Numbered from the stretch's first letter, positions 49,183 to 60,256 are shown. The stretch is 64,000 nucleotides of DNA from Apostichopus japonicus (GCF_037975245.1 NC_092572.1:31717989-31781988), one strand, 5' to 3'. Translations and numbers: made by a program. The notes: generated by a model not told the origin, from the letters alone.

Positions 49183-51034
49183 ATGGCTGCCGGTGGCATT
49201 GACACACAGTATTTAGATAGCAACGGCGAAGAAGTAAGGGAAATGGAGGACATGGTGGACGATCGTGGGGAAGTTTATCCCTATATGTTCGAACCGGAGA
49301 CCAGCGAAGAGGAAGCGGGATCGGACAGCGATGTCGAAATTGATCGTCTTGACGGAATATAACGGTAACGTTGCGCCAAGCGTACTATACTTTATATAGG
49401 ATAGTTGTGTCACTAGTTAGGCCTAGAACCGATAAATGTTTCCTAACTTTGCTCATACACTTAGCTAGCCAATTTGTTGATGGGGCAGCAAAATTAACAT
49501 GAATGTGCGGTCGAGTAAAGTTAAGGAAGTTACTATTTTCCTTAAAAGTTGTGGCAGCACATGCCCCAGGAACATGTCACACAGACATGTTTCATTTGGT
49601 TAGTAGATTGAAGGAGCCAATTGGAAGAGTGCACAACAAATTCAGAGGTGGCCTATTATTAATTTCCTAGCAGTTGTAGGCCTAGTGGCAAATTAGTGAA
49701 GTTACCACAAATCAGGGAAATGGTGGGGGGGGGGGGGGAGGGAGAAGGTGGCACCTCACACCAGCTTTTTGTCATTTCTGCTTGAGCTAATTTCATAACC
49801 AGATTTTCTCAATCTAGGAAATGGATTCAGAAGTGGGAAAGAGTTGGAAACGAGGCAATATCGGCCTGTTTTATTTTCCTTTGCAGCATTGTCCCAACAG
49901 AGGCAAGACTTCTAAGAAGAGGCTACCCCTTCCTTACTAGTGATGTTACTTGTAAGGAGCTTCAACAGTAGATTGCCCTTCAGAGGTGCCCCTTTTCTAT
50001 TTTGACATGTTAGTACAGTATGCCCCAATAATTGAGGTTGGTATGAAGTCATTGAATTGGCTCTTTATTATTTGAACTGGTTTGTATTGTTTACAGGTGT
50101 CATTGGGGCCAATGTGCTGTGATGCCTACAGCAAGGGAGTGTACATGCTGCAGCGAAATAGATAAGGACTGTGATGGATGAAGAAGGTGCTGCATGCATC
50201 ACCTTACACCCAGGTTTTGAAGCTATGTGCCTGAACCCATTGTTTCTTCAGACAGCCTACTACATGTACCGTCAACAGTATGGTGGACGTGCACAGGAAA
50301 ACAGGATCCAAGAGTAAGTATAGAATACATTATTTTTGTTGTATACCTTTATTCATTGCTCTGACCTGCTGTTGAAAGATGTAACAATACAGAGGGTGTA
50401 TTCATAGTTTAGTTTTGTTTCGTTGTGAAAGGAATAACATTAAGATATAGATTTGATCAAGAAAATTTGTGCACCATGTTCAAAACCTGCTTCTGATTAG
50501 GTCATTTTGACCAAAAACTGGTGTAATGCCCTTGAGGTTAACCCTTATCATGCTGACTGACATAGTAATCATTAACACTGAGCCATGGAACCAAATGCCA
50601 CAAAAAAAATGTCCACCATGCTTGTGCACGATCCATTTACCAATTTTAGTCACCGAGATGATGACAATGATCAGTTTGTATAAATGGCATACAGTGTAGC
50701 TAGGCTTACTTTAGGGGAGGCAGATTTAGGGGCCAAGCAAATTCTGGAAATCATATAGAAATTTATTTTAAAATTGACGTCCCCAGATGGCTACCAAGCT
50801 TTTGTGTGTCTTCATCTTTTATAGCTGGTTTTCATATGATTATTTTACAGGAAATACAAACACACAGCATACAGACAACTTGCACGGATGAGCTAGCAGT
50901 TTTTAGGGAAGGAGTTTTGTGTTGTTCTCCCATCCTATGCAGTAAGGAGGATTAAAGAAGCTTTACCATCTGAACAGTATGAAGGATTTAAATTATCAAG
51001 ACTGAGAATGTGGACTGTTTATGCCAAGTCATAG
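49183..51034 (+). pseudogene. ZBAC-domain (P2X7 C-terminus-like) gene, decayed
   Basis: Three exon-like segments. 49,183-49,362: ATG, acidic N terminus with VYPYMFEPETSEEE, stop before any usable donor. 50,097-50,313: after TTTACAG, CHWGQCAVMPTARECTCCSE, then a one-base frame change near 50,170 into CITLHPGFEAMCLNPLFLQT and AYYMYRQQYGGRA, donor GTAAGT. 50,851-51,034: after TTTTACAG, KYKHTAYRQLARM, an in-frame TAG (50,894), then EFCVVLPSYAVRRIKEALPS and EGF. The Cys-rich motif and the H-T-A-Y-R-Q plus V-V-L-P-S blocks match the zinc-binding domain shared by P2X7 cytoplasmic tails and transposon-borne genes. With a stop, a frame change and a second stop it is not functional. It runs convergent to the minus-strand exons at 51,890-53,003. 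Confidence 0.75.
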
Positions 51035-51889
51035 TATCATTTCTGCAAAGTTTTATAGAAACAGGGTTCAGTGCTGTCTGTTTTGTGGCTGAATGGTGAA
51101 CATTTTGGAATTCCAGCTTACATTTTTCTGGTTCATGGTATTAACTACAATCTTGGATGAAATTTTACATTTTCAAGTTTGGGAAGTACATAACAGTAAT
51201 AAATAATAAAAACTCAAGTTAATTTTTTGTATGTATTCTCTCTTGTAAGCAAAGCTGTCACTTCTAGTAGCCTGCCAACAAAATCTGGATGATTGAAATC
51301 TCAAATATACTAGGTTAAAATAGAAGAATAGTTTGAATTAAGTACCCTAAACCACTATGTCAATGGGATCTGGAGAGCTTAGGCTTTCATTTTAATAAAA
51401 TTGTAATGAGAATCAATCTGAAATTGTTCATTAATCCATGGAATATCAAGGTTACTTGATCATAAATGAGATAAAAAAAATCATATTTTATCCCATGCGG
51501 GGAACAAACAGCAAATTTCTGTCAATTCTTTTCGAGAAAAACAAAAAATTGGCAACATGTTTGAAACACCAAAGTTGCATACAAATAGTAAGTCAGCATG
51601 AAATTTACATTTATGAAGTCTAAGCTCTCTAGAAAGGAATACTTGTCATTGGAACTTTTTTTTAAATATAATGTTATCATTACTAATAGTTAGTTACAAT
51701 GGAAACCAGATGTAAGTAAAACTTGAATGTAAAACTTTAGCAACTTCCCTAAAGGCTGGTAGCGACCTGTTAATTAACACTGCTCTGCAGCTGTGCCATA
51801 CACCATGTGAACAGACGATTCACAGAGTCGATTGCTCCCCACTACAATGAAACAAAATTAGAACTTGGGAGGCCATCAACTACAGAACT

Positions 51890-52066
51890 TCAGCAAAGCT
51901 TTTGAAATCTGCTTCGGTGTTGTTTTATGGCATCCTCATTGTTCGGATGAACATAGGAGCTTGCAAGGGGTGGGGGGTCTTTTCTGACAGGAACAGGACA
52001 CTCCTCTCCCAGAGTTCCACTTCTGCAGAAGTTGTTGCAAGCAGTCAAGAAGTTCCCATACATAAT
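51890..52066 (-). CDS. Candidate last exon of the minus-strand THAP gene
   Basis: On the minus strand an acceptor CTATTCTACAG precedes IMYGNFLTACNNFCRSGTLG, then EECPVPVRKDPPPLASSYVH and SRFQKLC, stop at 51,890. No family is assigned. The open frame, the splice signal and the position inside the transposon suggest a C-terminal exon. It could equally belong to an unrelated small frame. Confidence 0.4.
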   Translation of the reverse strand: MMYGNFLTACNNFCRSGTLGEECPVPVRKDPPPLASSYVHPNNEDAIKQHRSRFQKLC

Positions 52067-52765
52067 CTGTAGAATAGTAAAGATATGAAGAATAATATAA
52101 TAATAGTTCATAAAAACATACCATTTAGATAGAGGCATTCCAATCACTCCATTTCGGTCAATAGGCATGGCACAGTTGTCGGTCAAGTCTTTGGATGCCC
52201 AACTAAGGCGACAGCTGAGTACACCTCAATTCGTGTGGATACATGGGTCAGGTTTTACCTGACAACTTGTGCCTGAACAATTCCAATATATTTTTTACTG
52301 ATTACAACAAAAACCCTACACCTGTTTGTGCACCAAATAGTATGGATTATGTAATCTTCAGCAGGATGTGTGGTCATTGTCTCAGTAGCTTAACCACTGT
52401 TTATGTAGTAAAGTAAACATGTGGACAGAGTAACATCCTGTCCCATCCCCTTGTAATCCATGGTAAAAGAGTGCATAAGATGCAACTTTCACCATTTGTA
52501 TTCAGTAGCAGATATCCAGCCAAGTTAAGATATAATATACTCTGTAAAATCCAACTACTTGTTTGTGCCTTTATTTCTTGTTCACATACAGCTGTGACAA
52601 CTCTACCAGATACAGTATGCTAATTGAAGTAAAGACTGATGGCCTCACCACACATTCCAGACTGCCCCACAGTGTTGGTGTCAAAGTTAATAATGATCCT
52701 CTTTCCAGAAAGTTATGGCACCAATTGATTTTCCAGACTAATCTACTATCAATCTTGAAAATTAC

Positions 52766-53003
52766 CTTGAAGGGTCATCTTTGTCATGTTCAGATGAGTT
52801 AACTGATGGAGTGTAGTCCGGACTACCTGGCGGTTTTTTGGTGTATCCTGATGTGGATGCCACAGCAGCAGACGGACCATCATCGCCACTGTGAGATGGC
52901 CCTGATTGCTTTGATGGTGTTCTTGTCTCTGTTGGTCCAGTCAGCAACTTCAATGGTGGTAGGGGGACCAGTGAACACTGGACTTCTACATGTGTTACAT
53001 TCA
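52766..53003 (-). CDS. Candidate internal exon of the minus-strand THAP gene
   Basis: On minus, ATTTTCAG then NVTHVEVQCSLVPLPPLKLL, a Ser/Pro/Gly-rich stretch GPSHSGDDGPSAAVASTSGY and SSEHDKDDPS, then donor GTAATT. The frame is open between both splice sites. The composition is that of a disordered linker, as often follows an N-terminal THAP domain. It lies downstream (on minus) of the THAP fragment at 58,702-58,915, separated by the copia insertion. Confidence 0.45.
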
Positions 53004-54115
53004 CTGAAAATTAGAATAAACGCTTATTATACCACACACATACAGTGTAGGCTGCTCTTGGACAGGGGTCAGCTGCCTAGATGGTTCACTTATCTTTTCT
53101 GAAGGAGAGCATATCCTCCTGCTTTATGTGGCTGCAAAAATATGGGCCACTCACACCATGAGCATTGCAAATGACTTCAGCTTGGTTTCATATAGTATAA
53201 CTACAATGTAATCTCCCTTCTCTCAGTAACTATAGCTGTAGCCTTTATATTTTCCTGTGAAGCCATCAGGTATAGCCTCCTCAACCACTCTCGTCAGGCA
53301 GGCGGATATGATGGATAAAATACAATGTATATTATCCCCTAGTCAGCCTGCCCGATGTGCAGTTTTGATTGCTATTTTGCTTTCAACGAGTACTGTTTCT
53401 AAAATTTTGGCCCCTGTACTCACTTCTGCTATAGAATACTCTATAGATGTATGAAAGTTTTCCATTCTTGCTTGTATTACCCTAGCTTACACTTCTCTAC
53501 CACATTTTCTCCCCCAACCCCCCTGCCTCCTTTTTGTCTGGTAGCTTGCCCCCCCCCCCCCCCCATATACATGCCTCAATGTTTTACTGGTGGAGATTCC
53601 TTGTATCCCGTTCAAAACTGACTACTTAAATCTTTAATGCCTGTCACCACCCTCCCCTCCCCCATTTCCCAACTGTTTTTCGGTAATATCAAGCACATGT
53701 CTATAAGATCATGCTACCTTTAGATGGAGATGTACATTCTGCAGAATCCTGCCTTTATTTTCACTGCAGTTGGTTGGGGAACAGCTTCTAGATTAATCTA
53801 AGTATTGAAAATTGGGAAAGAAAATAACAAGGAAGTTATGAAAGTTCATTTAAGAAAGCAGTTTGATATGTTTGAAAGTACCTGTCACAAGCGTTTTCTC
53901 TTGCAACAAAAATTGCAGCCCTACCAACAAAAATGGCAAAATATAAGGATGTCATTTACTGTGAAACATATGAGCTATGACTCTTGAGTATATAGATAGG
54001 TGGGAGCACATTATAATATTGGGCAAAATGACATGTAAACATCTTATGCTTGTTATTCTGGATTTTTTCATGATGTACCACAAATGAAAGTTAATATAGC
54101 CCTAGCCTACGCCTA

Positions 54116-54120
54116 ACTTC
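54116..54120. repeat. Copia target-site duplication, left
   Basis: ACTTC directly before the left LTR, repeated at 58,570-58,574 directly after the right LTR. The 5-bp length is usual for Ty1/copia integration. Confidence 0.93.
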
Positions 54121-54342
54121 TGTTGAGATATAGATCACCTCATACGTATATAGGAATCTTCTCACTGTACTCATTTTACTTGTATGCACCCGTGTTCACA
54201 CTTGGAATTACCCACAATTCCCTAAAAACAACAAACGAGAGATTATAACAAGAGCTTTATTTGTACACTTATCGAGCGTTTATTTCCTTTATTATCGTGA
54301 CAATCGTCGATTATGGCAGCGAATTATATCCAGAACTCAACA
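54121..54342 (+). repeat. Copia 5' LTR, 222 bp
   Basis: It begins TGTTGAG and ends CTCAACA, a 7-bp perfect terminal inversion with TG...CA ends. It differs from the 3' LTR at one base (CATACGTATA here, CATATGTATA there). A TATATA-like string lies at about 54,146. The gag start codon (54,313) is inside this LTR. Confidence 0.96.
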
Positions 54343-55725
54343 GGTTATGGGCCCAGCAGGTTCCAGAGGCTCGTATTCAATGGTAATCCGGACGATTACG
54401 AACTTTGGGAAACGAAATTCACTGCTTACCTCCGCACACTGAAGTTGAAATGTGTGTTAGCGACCGAGCCGCCTACCGAACCAGTCCAAGCGGTCGAAGA
54501 ATATAACCGCAAGAATGAGGAAGTATACGCAGAACTAGTGCAATGCCTGGATGATAAAAGCCTAGGCCTCATAATTCGGGAGGCAGACAACGATGGTAAG
54601 AAGGCCTTCGGGATTCTCCGTGAGCATTATCAGGGTACTACGAAACCGAGAATCGTGAGTCTCTATATGCAGCTCATAAACATTCAAATGGCTAAGAATG
54701 AAAGTGTGACTAGCTACATCATCAGAGCTGAAAAGATCATTGGGGCTCTGGAACGGGCAAAAGAAGTCCCTGGCGAGAAGCTCCTGATATCAATACTTCT
54801 CAAGGGTCTGCCGGCGAGGTATAAACAATTTTCAATCCATGTCACCCAGTCCAACGAGGACATTACTATCAGCAGATTTAAGGTGGCATTGAAGAATTTC
54901 GAGGAAACTGAGTGCTTTGAAGTAACGGACAGTGATAAAGAGGGGGATGCAATCCTCAAAATGACTAATCAGCGGACATGTTATGGTTGTGGGTCGACCG
55001 CTCATGTGGTAAAAGACTGTGATGAAGTAAACAAACAATGTAAATACCACAAAGGGGCCAAACATCTGGAAAAGGACTGCAACCGGCACAAGATGGTCAA
55101 GGACAGAGTCAACGTTACTTCGGAAAAACACCCAGGTAACACTGACCACACATTCAATTTCTCAATCAGTGAGGGAAAGAAGGGCAACGGCCTGCTTGTC
55201 GATACGGGTGCCACTTCCCATGCATTGAACGTTGACACTTTCGTGAGTGTCGATCCAAATTTCGCACCAGGCAGCCACTGCATCGAACTGGCGGACGGGA
55301 CAAAACTTTACGGGAGTGCCATCAAGAGGGGGGATGCGAAGGTCTCGCTGGTAAACAGTGACTGTAAAATCGTGGAAGTCATCTTACAGAACGCGCTGTA
55401 CTGTCCGAGCTATCCCAAGAGCATATTCTCTGTGAAGTCTGCGACAGCGAATGGAGTCGAGTTGACGTTCAACAAGGACCGGAGCTGGATGGAGAAAGAC
55501 GGGATGGTCTTCAACATCGACATCGGAGATGGGCTGTACTATCTTCAAGTAGGTGAGGAAACGGAACAAATGAACTTGTCCATAGATCATTGGCACAAAG
55601 TCATGGGACACTGTAATCACAAGGACATAATCAGACTCAAAGATGTTGTGATCGGAATGAAATTGAGAAACAATCACATGGGGAGGATGTATCATGCAAT
55701 GTATGTGTTGAAGGGAAGTTTGTAA
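54313..55725 (+). pseudogene. Copia gag, protease and start of integrase, frame-broken
   Basis: Starts with ATG inside the 5' LTR; the first ten codons are LTR sequence. Gag has the UBN2-like DDYELWETKFTAYLRTLKL near residue 28, then the zinc knuckle CYGCGSTAHVVKDC. The aspartic protease active site is LLVDTGATSHALN. A pre-integrase segment DHWHKVMGHCNHKDIIRL follows with the His pair of the HHCC zinc finger. The frame is lost at a G run near 55,680; the expected C-x-x-C of the finger is found in the next frame at 55,695. Consistent with loss of one base. A TAA at 55,723 ends the frame. Confidence 0.92.
54343..54358 (+). promoter_or_regulatory. Primer-binding site for initiator tRNA-Met anticodon half
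   Basis: GGTTATGGGCCCAGCA directly follows the 5' LTR. It is the complement of the anticodon-stem region of initiator tRNA-Met, the internal half-tRNA primer known from Drosophila copia. In this element the site is also translated as part of gag. Confidence 0.9.
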
Positions 55726-57809
55726 ACACCCGAAACAGGGAGTCAGACAAGAGAGCAAATAGCCCATTGGAATTAGTACACACCGACTTGTGTGGGCCGA
55801 TAAACCCCATTGCAAAAGATGGCTTCAAGTATGCCATGTCATTTACCGACGATTACTCAGGTTTGGTATTTGTTTATTTTCTCAGATCCAAGAGCGACTC
55901 AGTAACTGCCTTCAACCAGTTTCTGGCTGACTGTTCCCCAATTGGGCGGGTTAGGCGCCTCCGTTGTGATAACGGCGGAGAATTCACTAGCAAAGAATTC
56001 ACGTCACTCCTGAGAGAAAAAGGTATCAAACAAGAATTTTCATCACCAGAATCACCTCATCAAAATGGTACTGCAGAAAGGTACTGGCGCACACTTTTTG
56101 AGATGGCTAGGTGTCTCCTGCTGGAGGCTGACCTCCCCAAGCACTTATGGACCTATGCTGTCAAAACAGCAGCATACATCAGGAATCGGTGTTTCAACAG
56201 TAGGGTACAGAAAACACCATATGAAGCATTCACAGGAATCAGACCAAATGTGGGAAACATGCATATCTTTGGATCACTTTGCTATGCATACACCCATGAC
56301 ACAAAGAAACTTGACCCAAAAGCCACACAAGGTGTATTTGTTGGTTATGACACTAAAAGTCCAGCCTACCTAGTGTTCTACCCTGATGCTGATAAAGTAC
56401 AGAGAGTAAGGCTCATTAAGATTGTCTCCAAACCAACCAGCAATCAGGAAACACAGACACCACAAGATCTTGTCAATGAAGATGAAGTTCCCATCCGGGA
56501 ACGGGCTGCGGCCACAAATATAGGCCAGTCTGGCCACTCTGGTGGGGCAATTGAAGGAAGGTCAGAGGATCACTACCAATCCTCAGGTCAGAACCAAACT
56601 GAACTTGGAGAAGTAGAAGAAAACCAACAGACACCAGATGTTCAGAATGAAACTGATCAATCCAAAAGGTACCCTCAGAGGAAGAGGGCACCACCCAAAT
56701 ACCTAGAAGACTACAAAACTAACTGTGAAGGGGATGATTCATTGTTCAAAATTGGGAATTGTGATAAAGTCCCTACAACTTACACTGAAGCAATAGGTTC
56801 AGAGAGCTCTGTAGACTGGAAGACTGCCATGGACAATGAAATGAAGGCTCTGGAGGAAAATGACACCTTCAAATTTGTGAAATTACCAGATGGCAAAAAT
56901 GTAGTTGGAGGCAAATGGGTATACACCATCAAAGACTCTGCACAAGGCACCAAGTCCTTTAAAGCCAGGTATGTGGCAAAGGGATATAGCCAGATAGCAG
57001 GGGTTGATTATTTCGAGACATTCGCCCCCACCGTGAACATGACTTCTGTTAGCGCACTGATGCAATTAGCAGTTCAGCAAAACCTGACAGTACATCAGAT
57101 GGATGTCAGTTCCGCCTATTTGAATGCTGATATTGACACAGAAATATTCGTGAGACAGCCTGAAGGGTATGAGGTGATGTCTGAGGATGGTGAAGAGCTT
57201 GTTTGGAAGTTGCAAAAGTCTCTCTATGGTCTCAAACAGTCGGGCAGAAACTGGAATCAACTTCTACATGAACATTTGACAAGTGAGGGATTCCAAAGAA
57301 ACCCTGCTGATCATTGCTTGTACCACAAAGGGGTTGGGGATCAGGACATTTATGTCTTAGTTTGGGTCGATGACCTTGTCATTGCGGCCAGTAATGAAAC
57401 TCTCATGAGTAAATTTAAGGACTGTATGAAAATTAAGTTCAAGATGAAGGACTTGTTGGAGATATCATATTTTCTGGGCATAAATTTCATACAAGGAGAG
57501 GGGGAAATTTCAATGGACCAGAGTAAGTACATCATGAAAATTTTGGACAAATTTTCCATGTCAGATTGTAAACCTAGATCCACACCCTGTGAAGTGAAAG
57601 TTGGAAATCATAGTGATCAAAATGAGAAGGTCGACCCCAAGAGGTACAGGGAAATTGTGGGTAGCCTGATATACCTAGCAACTTGTACTAGGCCTGATAT
57701 TGCTTGGGGCTTGGGTGGTGGGGAGACTTTCCCAGAATCTTGCAGACCCCCGGGTAGAAGATCTGGTGACAGCCAAACATGTGTTAAGATACTTGAAAGG
57801 CACAGTTGA
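55695..57809 (+). pseudogene. Copia integrase and reverse transcriptase, frame-broken
   Basis: Continues from the break with CNVCVEGKF. The integrase catalytic residues lie in LVHTDLCGPI, RLRCDNGGEF and SSPESPHQNGTAERYW (D, D, E). The reverse transcriptase has FKARYVAKGYSQIAGVDYFE, VHQMDVSSAYLNADI, SLYGLKQSGRNWNQ and the active-site YVLVWVDDLVIAA. The frame fails after RPDIAW at a 7-bp tandem duplication GCTTGGG GCTTGGG (57,702-57,715), which adds one base of frame. RNase H follows in the next frame. Confidence 0.93.
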
Positions 57810-58317
57810 ATACAAGGTTAAGTACCGAAAGTCTCATCCAGAGTCAGTCAAATTGACTGCCTATAGTGACTCTGACTGGGGAAATTCAGCAGACAGGAAG
57901 AGTACCACGGGGTATTGTTTCTTCCTGAACGACGAGAGTGCCCCTATATCATGGAGGGCAAAGAGGCAAGCCACGGTTGCCCTCTCTACCTGCGAGGCAG
58001 AATATATGGCTTTGGGGGCAACTACCCAGGAAGCACTCTATCTTCTTCAGTTGTTGGGGGGTATGTTTGGGGACAAACTGCATTGTGCATACATAAAAGG
58101 GGACAACCAAGGGGCCATCGCTCTTTGCAAGGACCCAGTATTTCGTCAGAGGTCTAAACATGTAGATATCAAATATCACTTCATTAGGAGTGTGCTGAAG
58201 GAGGGCAAAATTGATCTGCAGTACTGTCCCACAGAACAAATGGTTGCTGATCTACTTACAAAACCAGCCACAAAAGCTAAGCTGCAGACATTCAAAAGGT
58301 TTATATTTGGAAGTTAA
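57716..58317 (+). pseudogene. Copia RNase H segment
   Basis: Carries GRLSQNLADPRVEDLVTAKH, LRYLKGT, then the RNase H residues in KLTAYSDSDWGNSADRKSTT, ALSTCEAEYMAL and GDNQGAIALCKD, and the terminal KHVDIKYHFIR and LLTKP motifs, stop at 58,315. It overlaps the previous frame because of the 7-bp duplication. All expected acidic residues are present. Confidence 0.92.
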
Positions 58318-58333
58318 GATGTTTTTCATTATG

Positions 58334-58347
58334 AGGTGAAGAGGGGG
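58334..58347 (+). promoter_or_regulatory. Copia polypurine tract
   Basis: AGGTGAAGAGGGGG, almost all purine, ends directly at the 3' LTR. This is the usual position of the plus-strand DNA primer. Confidence 0.85.
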
Positions 58348-58569
58348 TGTTGAGATATAGATCACCTCATATGTATATAGGAATCTTCTCACTGTACTCA
58401 TTTTACTTGTATGCACCCGTGTTCACACTTGGAATTACCCACAATTCCCTAAAAACAACAAACGAGAGATTATAACAAGAGCTTTATTTGTACACTTATC
58501 GAGCGTTTATTTCCTTTATTATCGTGACAATCGTCGATTATGGCAGCGAATTATATCCAGAACTCAACA
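58348..58569 (+). repeat. Copia 3' LTR, 222 bp
   Basis: Same length and ends as the 5' LTR, one base different, followed by the ACTTC duplication. Confidence 0.96.
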
Positions 58570-58701
58570 ACTTCATCGTCGCCGTACCTAATTTAGGGCC
58601 TAACTAACTGAACGAAATTATAAGAATCAGGCTACTGTAAGATAGTAATAATACCAAGTTAGTCATTGTTGTAGTAGGCCTAGGCCAGAAAATACACTTA
58701 C

Positions 58702-58915
58702 TCTTTTCCGATCCAGCTTCGCAACTACTGGCCTACTTGTTTCTATATCTCCTCGAGATTTGAAGATACTTTCTCCAAATAGAGAAGGAACGGCATTGTC
58801 TTGTAGACGGCGAGCTGTTGGTGTTCCAAGTCCAAGTTGCGCGGATAGGCGATAGGAATCGAAACTTTAACTGGTGAAGGGCGCACTGCACACATAAGAT
58901 TCGCTCGAAGGTCCA
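58702..58915 (-). pseudogene. THAP domain fragment, decayed
   Basis: Reading on minus: GPSSESYVCSAPFTS, stop (TAA), SFDSYRLSAQLGLGTP, then TARRLQDNAVPSLFG and IETSRPVVAKLDRKR before a GTAAGT donor. The V-C-S-x-H-F motif and the A-V-P-S-L/I-F ending are diagnostic of THAP zinc fingers. Here the zinc-binding His is Pro (CSAPF) and a stop interrupts the domain, so it is inactive. The N-terminal C-x-C half was not found nearby; it may be on another exon. THAP domains are the DNA-binding part of P-element transposases, which fits the element that encloses it. Confidence 0.75.
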
Positions 58916-59640
58916 AGCCGATCTTTACTTATAGGCAGCTAGGCTGGCTGAGTGCACTGGTACTAAGCTATCGCTGTATACAGTGTTGACGAACACGAAA
59001 CTTTCTTGTACTGTTGTGCACCCATTCTCATCTGATATTTTGTTTACTGTTCGTGACGTTTTGTTTACGGCTTTGATCTCGGTTAGCATATTAGGCATAC
59101 TTAGTTTTGGTAACATTGGCGGTTCTCCCCGTGACGTCATTATCTTTCGGAATTAGCTTGGTTATTAACATAATTAAAACAGCAAAAAAACAATTGTGGA
59201 ACTCCAAATTTGGAATATAGGGTTTTGATATGTAGCTTTTCAATTTGTGTAAGTTTGAAGGAAATCTGTTACGTGTCACTTGACCTTTAAGATCCGTGAA
59301 AGTTGCACAGTATACCGCCGGATGCTAATGTAAACAACCAAATGTCTTATGTAGATGGAGAAAAAGCATACAGATCCATTTATGTCAAAACTCTCTTTTA
59401 CAGTAGTAATGTCGGCCAAGCTTAGAACTTTATTTTAATTACCAAGGAGATCATTTTTAAGCTATTCATTGCTATTTATTTTCTTTCAGTAGGTGCCCGA
59501 AAAAAATGGGACAAATTTGGTTGCGGGAAGGGGGGGGGGCCTGCAGCCCCGCCTCCTACGGGACCTACGCCTATGTGTGTAGTGTTCGGTTTCGATATAC
59601 CTGATATCGGAAATATCTGGTATTTGTCATTTCCTTCAAC

Positions 59641-60256
59641 CAAGTTTTATAATAGCCGTTATAAGAGCTTTTAATATTTCTACACCAATAAATTAACTGT
59701 GTCTGAATTTTCGAAAATTTCCTCACCAAAATTCTTCATCATACTTTCCTCTACTCGTGCAATTTTGACCTGTCTGTTAGGGGTTCAAGGAGTTTTCTAT
59801 ATTGGTTGTCCATAGATAGAATTTTGTGCAACATTATGGGTATGTTTTGAAGTGATTTTTATTCACGAGAAATGTGAATTTTCAAATTCTCAACAAATAA
59901 TGGGCTTAAAACCTTGAAAAATGGGGCTTTCGGATATTGTGGGCCGTGACGTAGGATCACCTACAAAAGCAATGATCCATAGGACATGCAATGAGGTCGA
60001 ACATGATGTGTGACTGATGACAATCTTCAAAAAGGTTATGGATGGAAAAAAAAAAACTTTTGGGAAATACTTGGTTCTCGGACAAAAGTGTACATCTGGT
60101 TGGTCATTTTCAAGCCCGAGAAGTGCCATTTCCGGTGATCTGGGGGGGGGGGGGGGTATCAAAACCAGAAATTTTCTTGTACGCTCCGCGCCAACCGATG
60201 GTGGCGCTCCGCTTAGATAGTAATTCGCGCCCCCGGATTAGAAAATCCTGGATACG
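59641..60256 (+). mobile_element. Interspersed repeat family R1, copy B
   Basis: Matches copy A (3,838-4,403) in order and orientation, for example TTTTGTGCAACATTATGGGT and GATGACAATCTTCAAAAAGG. It ends CCTGGATACGCGCCTG, an inverted-repeat terminus. A G run (about 14 G) at about 60,143 is the variable part. Its left end abuts the P-like element. Short frames across it are repeat artefacts. Confidence 0.75.

Larger units (their letters stand above)
54121..58569 (+). mobile_element. Ty1/copia LTR retrotransposon, complete ends
   Basis: 4,449 bp with two 222-bp LTRs, 5-bp target duplication (ACTTC), primer-binding site and polypurine tract. The coding order gag, protease, integrase, reverse transcriptase, RNase H is the Ty1/copia order. 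Integrase before RT excludes Ty3/gypsy. No envelope frame is present. The coding region is broken twice, so this copy cannot make an intact polyprotein. It sits inside the P-like transposon, so it inserted later. Confidence 0.96.
48465..59575. mobile_element. P-like DNA transposon, about 11.1 kb with nested copia
   Basis: The left end is CAAAGGCGTAGGAGCC and the right end, read on minus, is CATAGGCGTAGGTCC. TGTGTAGT flanks both (48,457-48,464 and 59,576-59,583), an 8-bp target duplication. Subterminal inverted repeats match 22 of 23 bases at 48,615-48,637 and 59,269-59,291, and again around TGACGTCACGGGG (about 48,761 and 59,133). Inside are a decayed ZBAC gene (plus), exons of a decayed THAP gene (minus) and a later copia insertion. 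Without the copia and its 5-bp duplication it is about 6.7 kb. P elements have 8-bp duplications, CA-starting ends and a THAP domain, which supports the assignment; no catalytic transposase core was recognised. Confidence 0.72.

Noticed and set aside
54343-58347. Retroviral or errantivirus envelope gene
   Set aside because: No frame remains between RNase H and the 3' LTR, and the integrase-before-RT order is that of copia.
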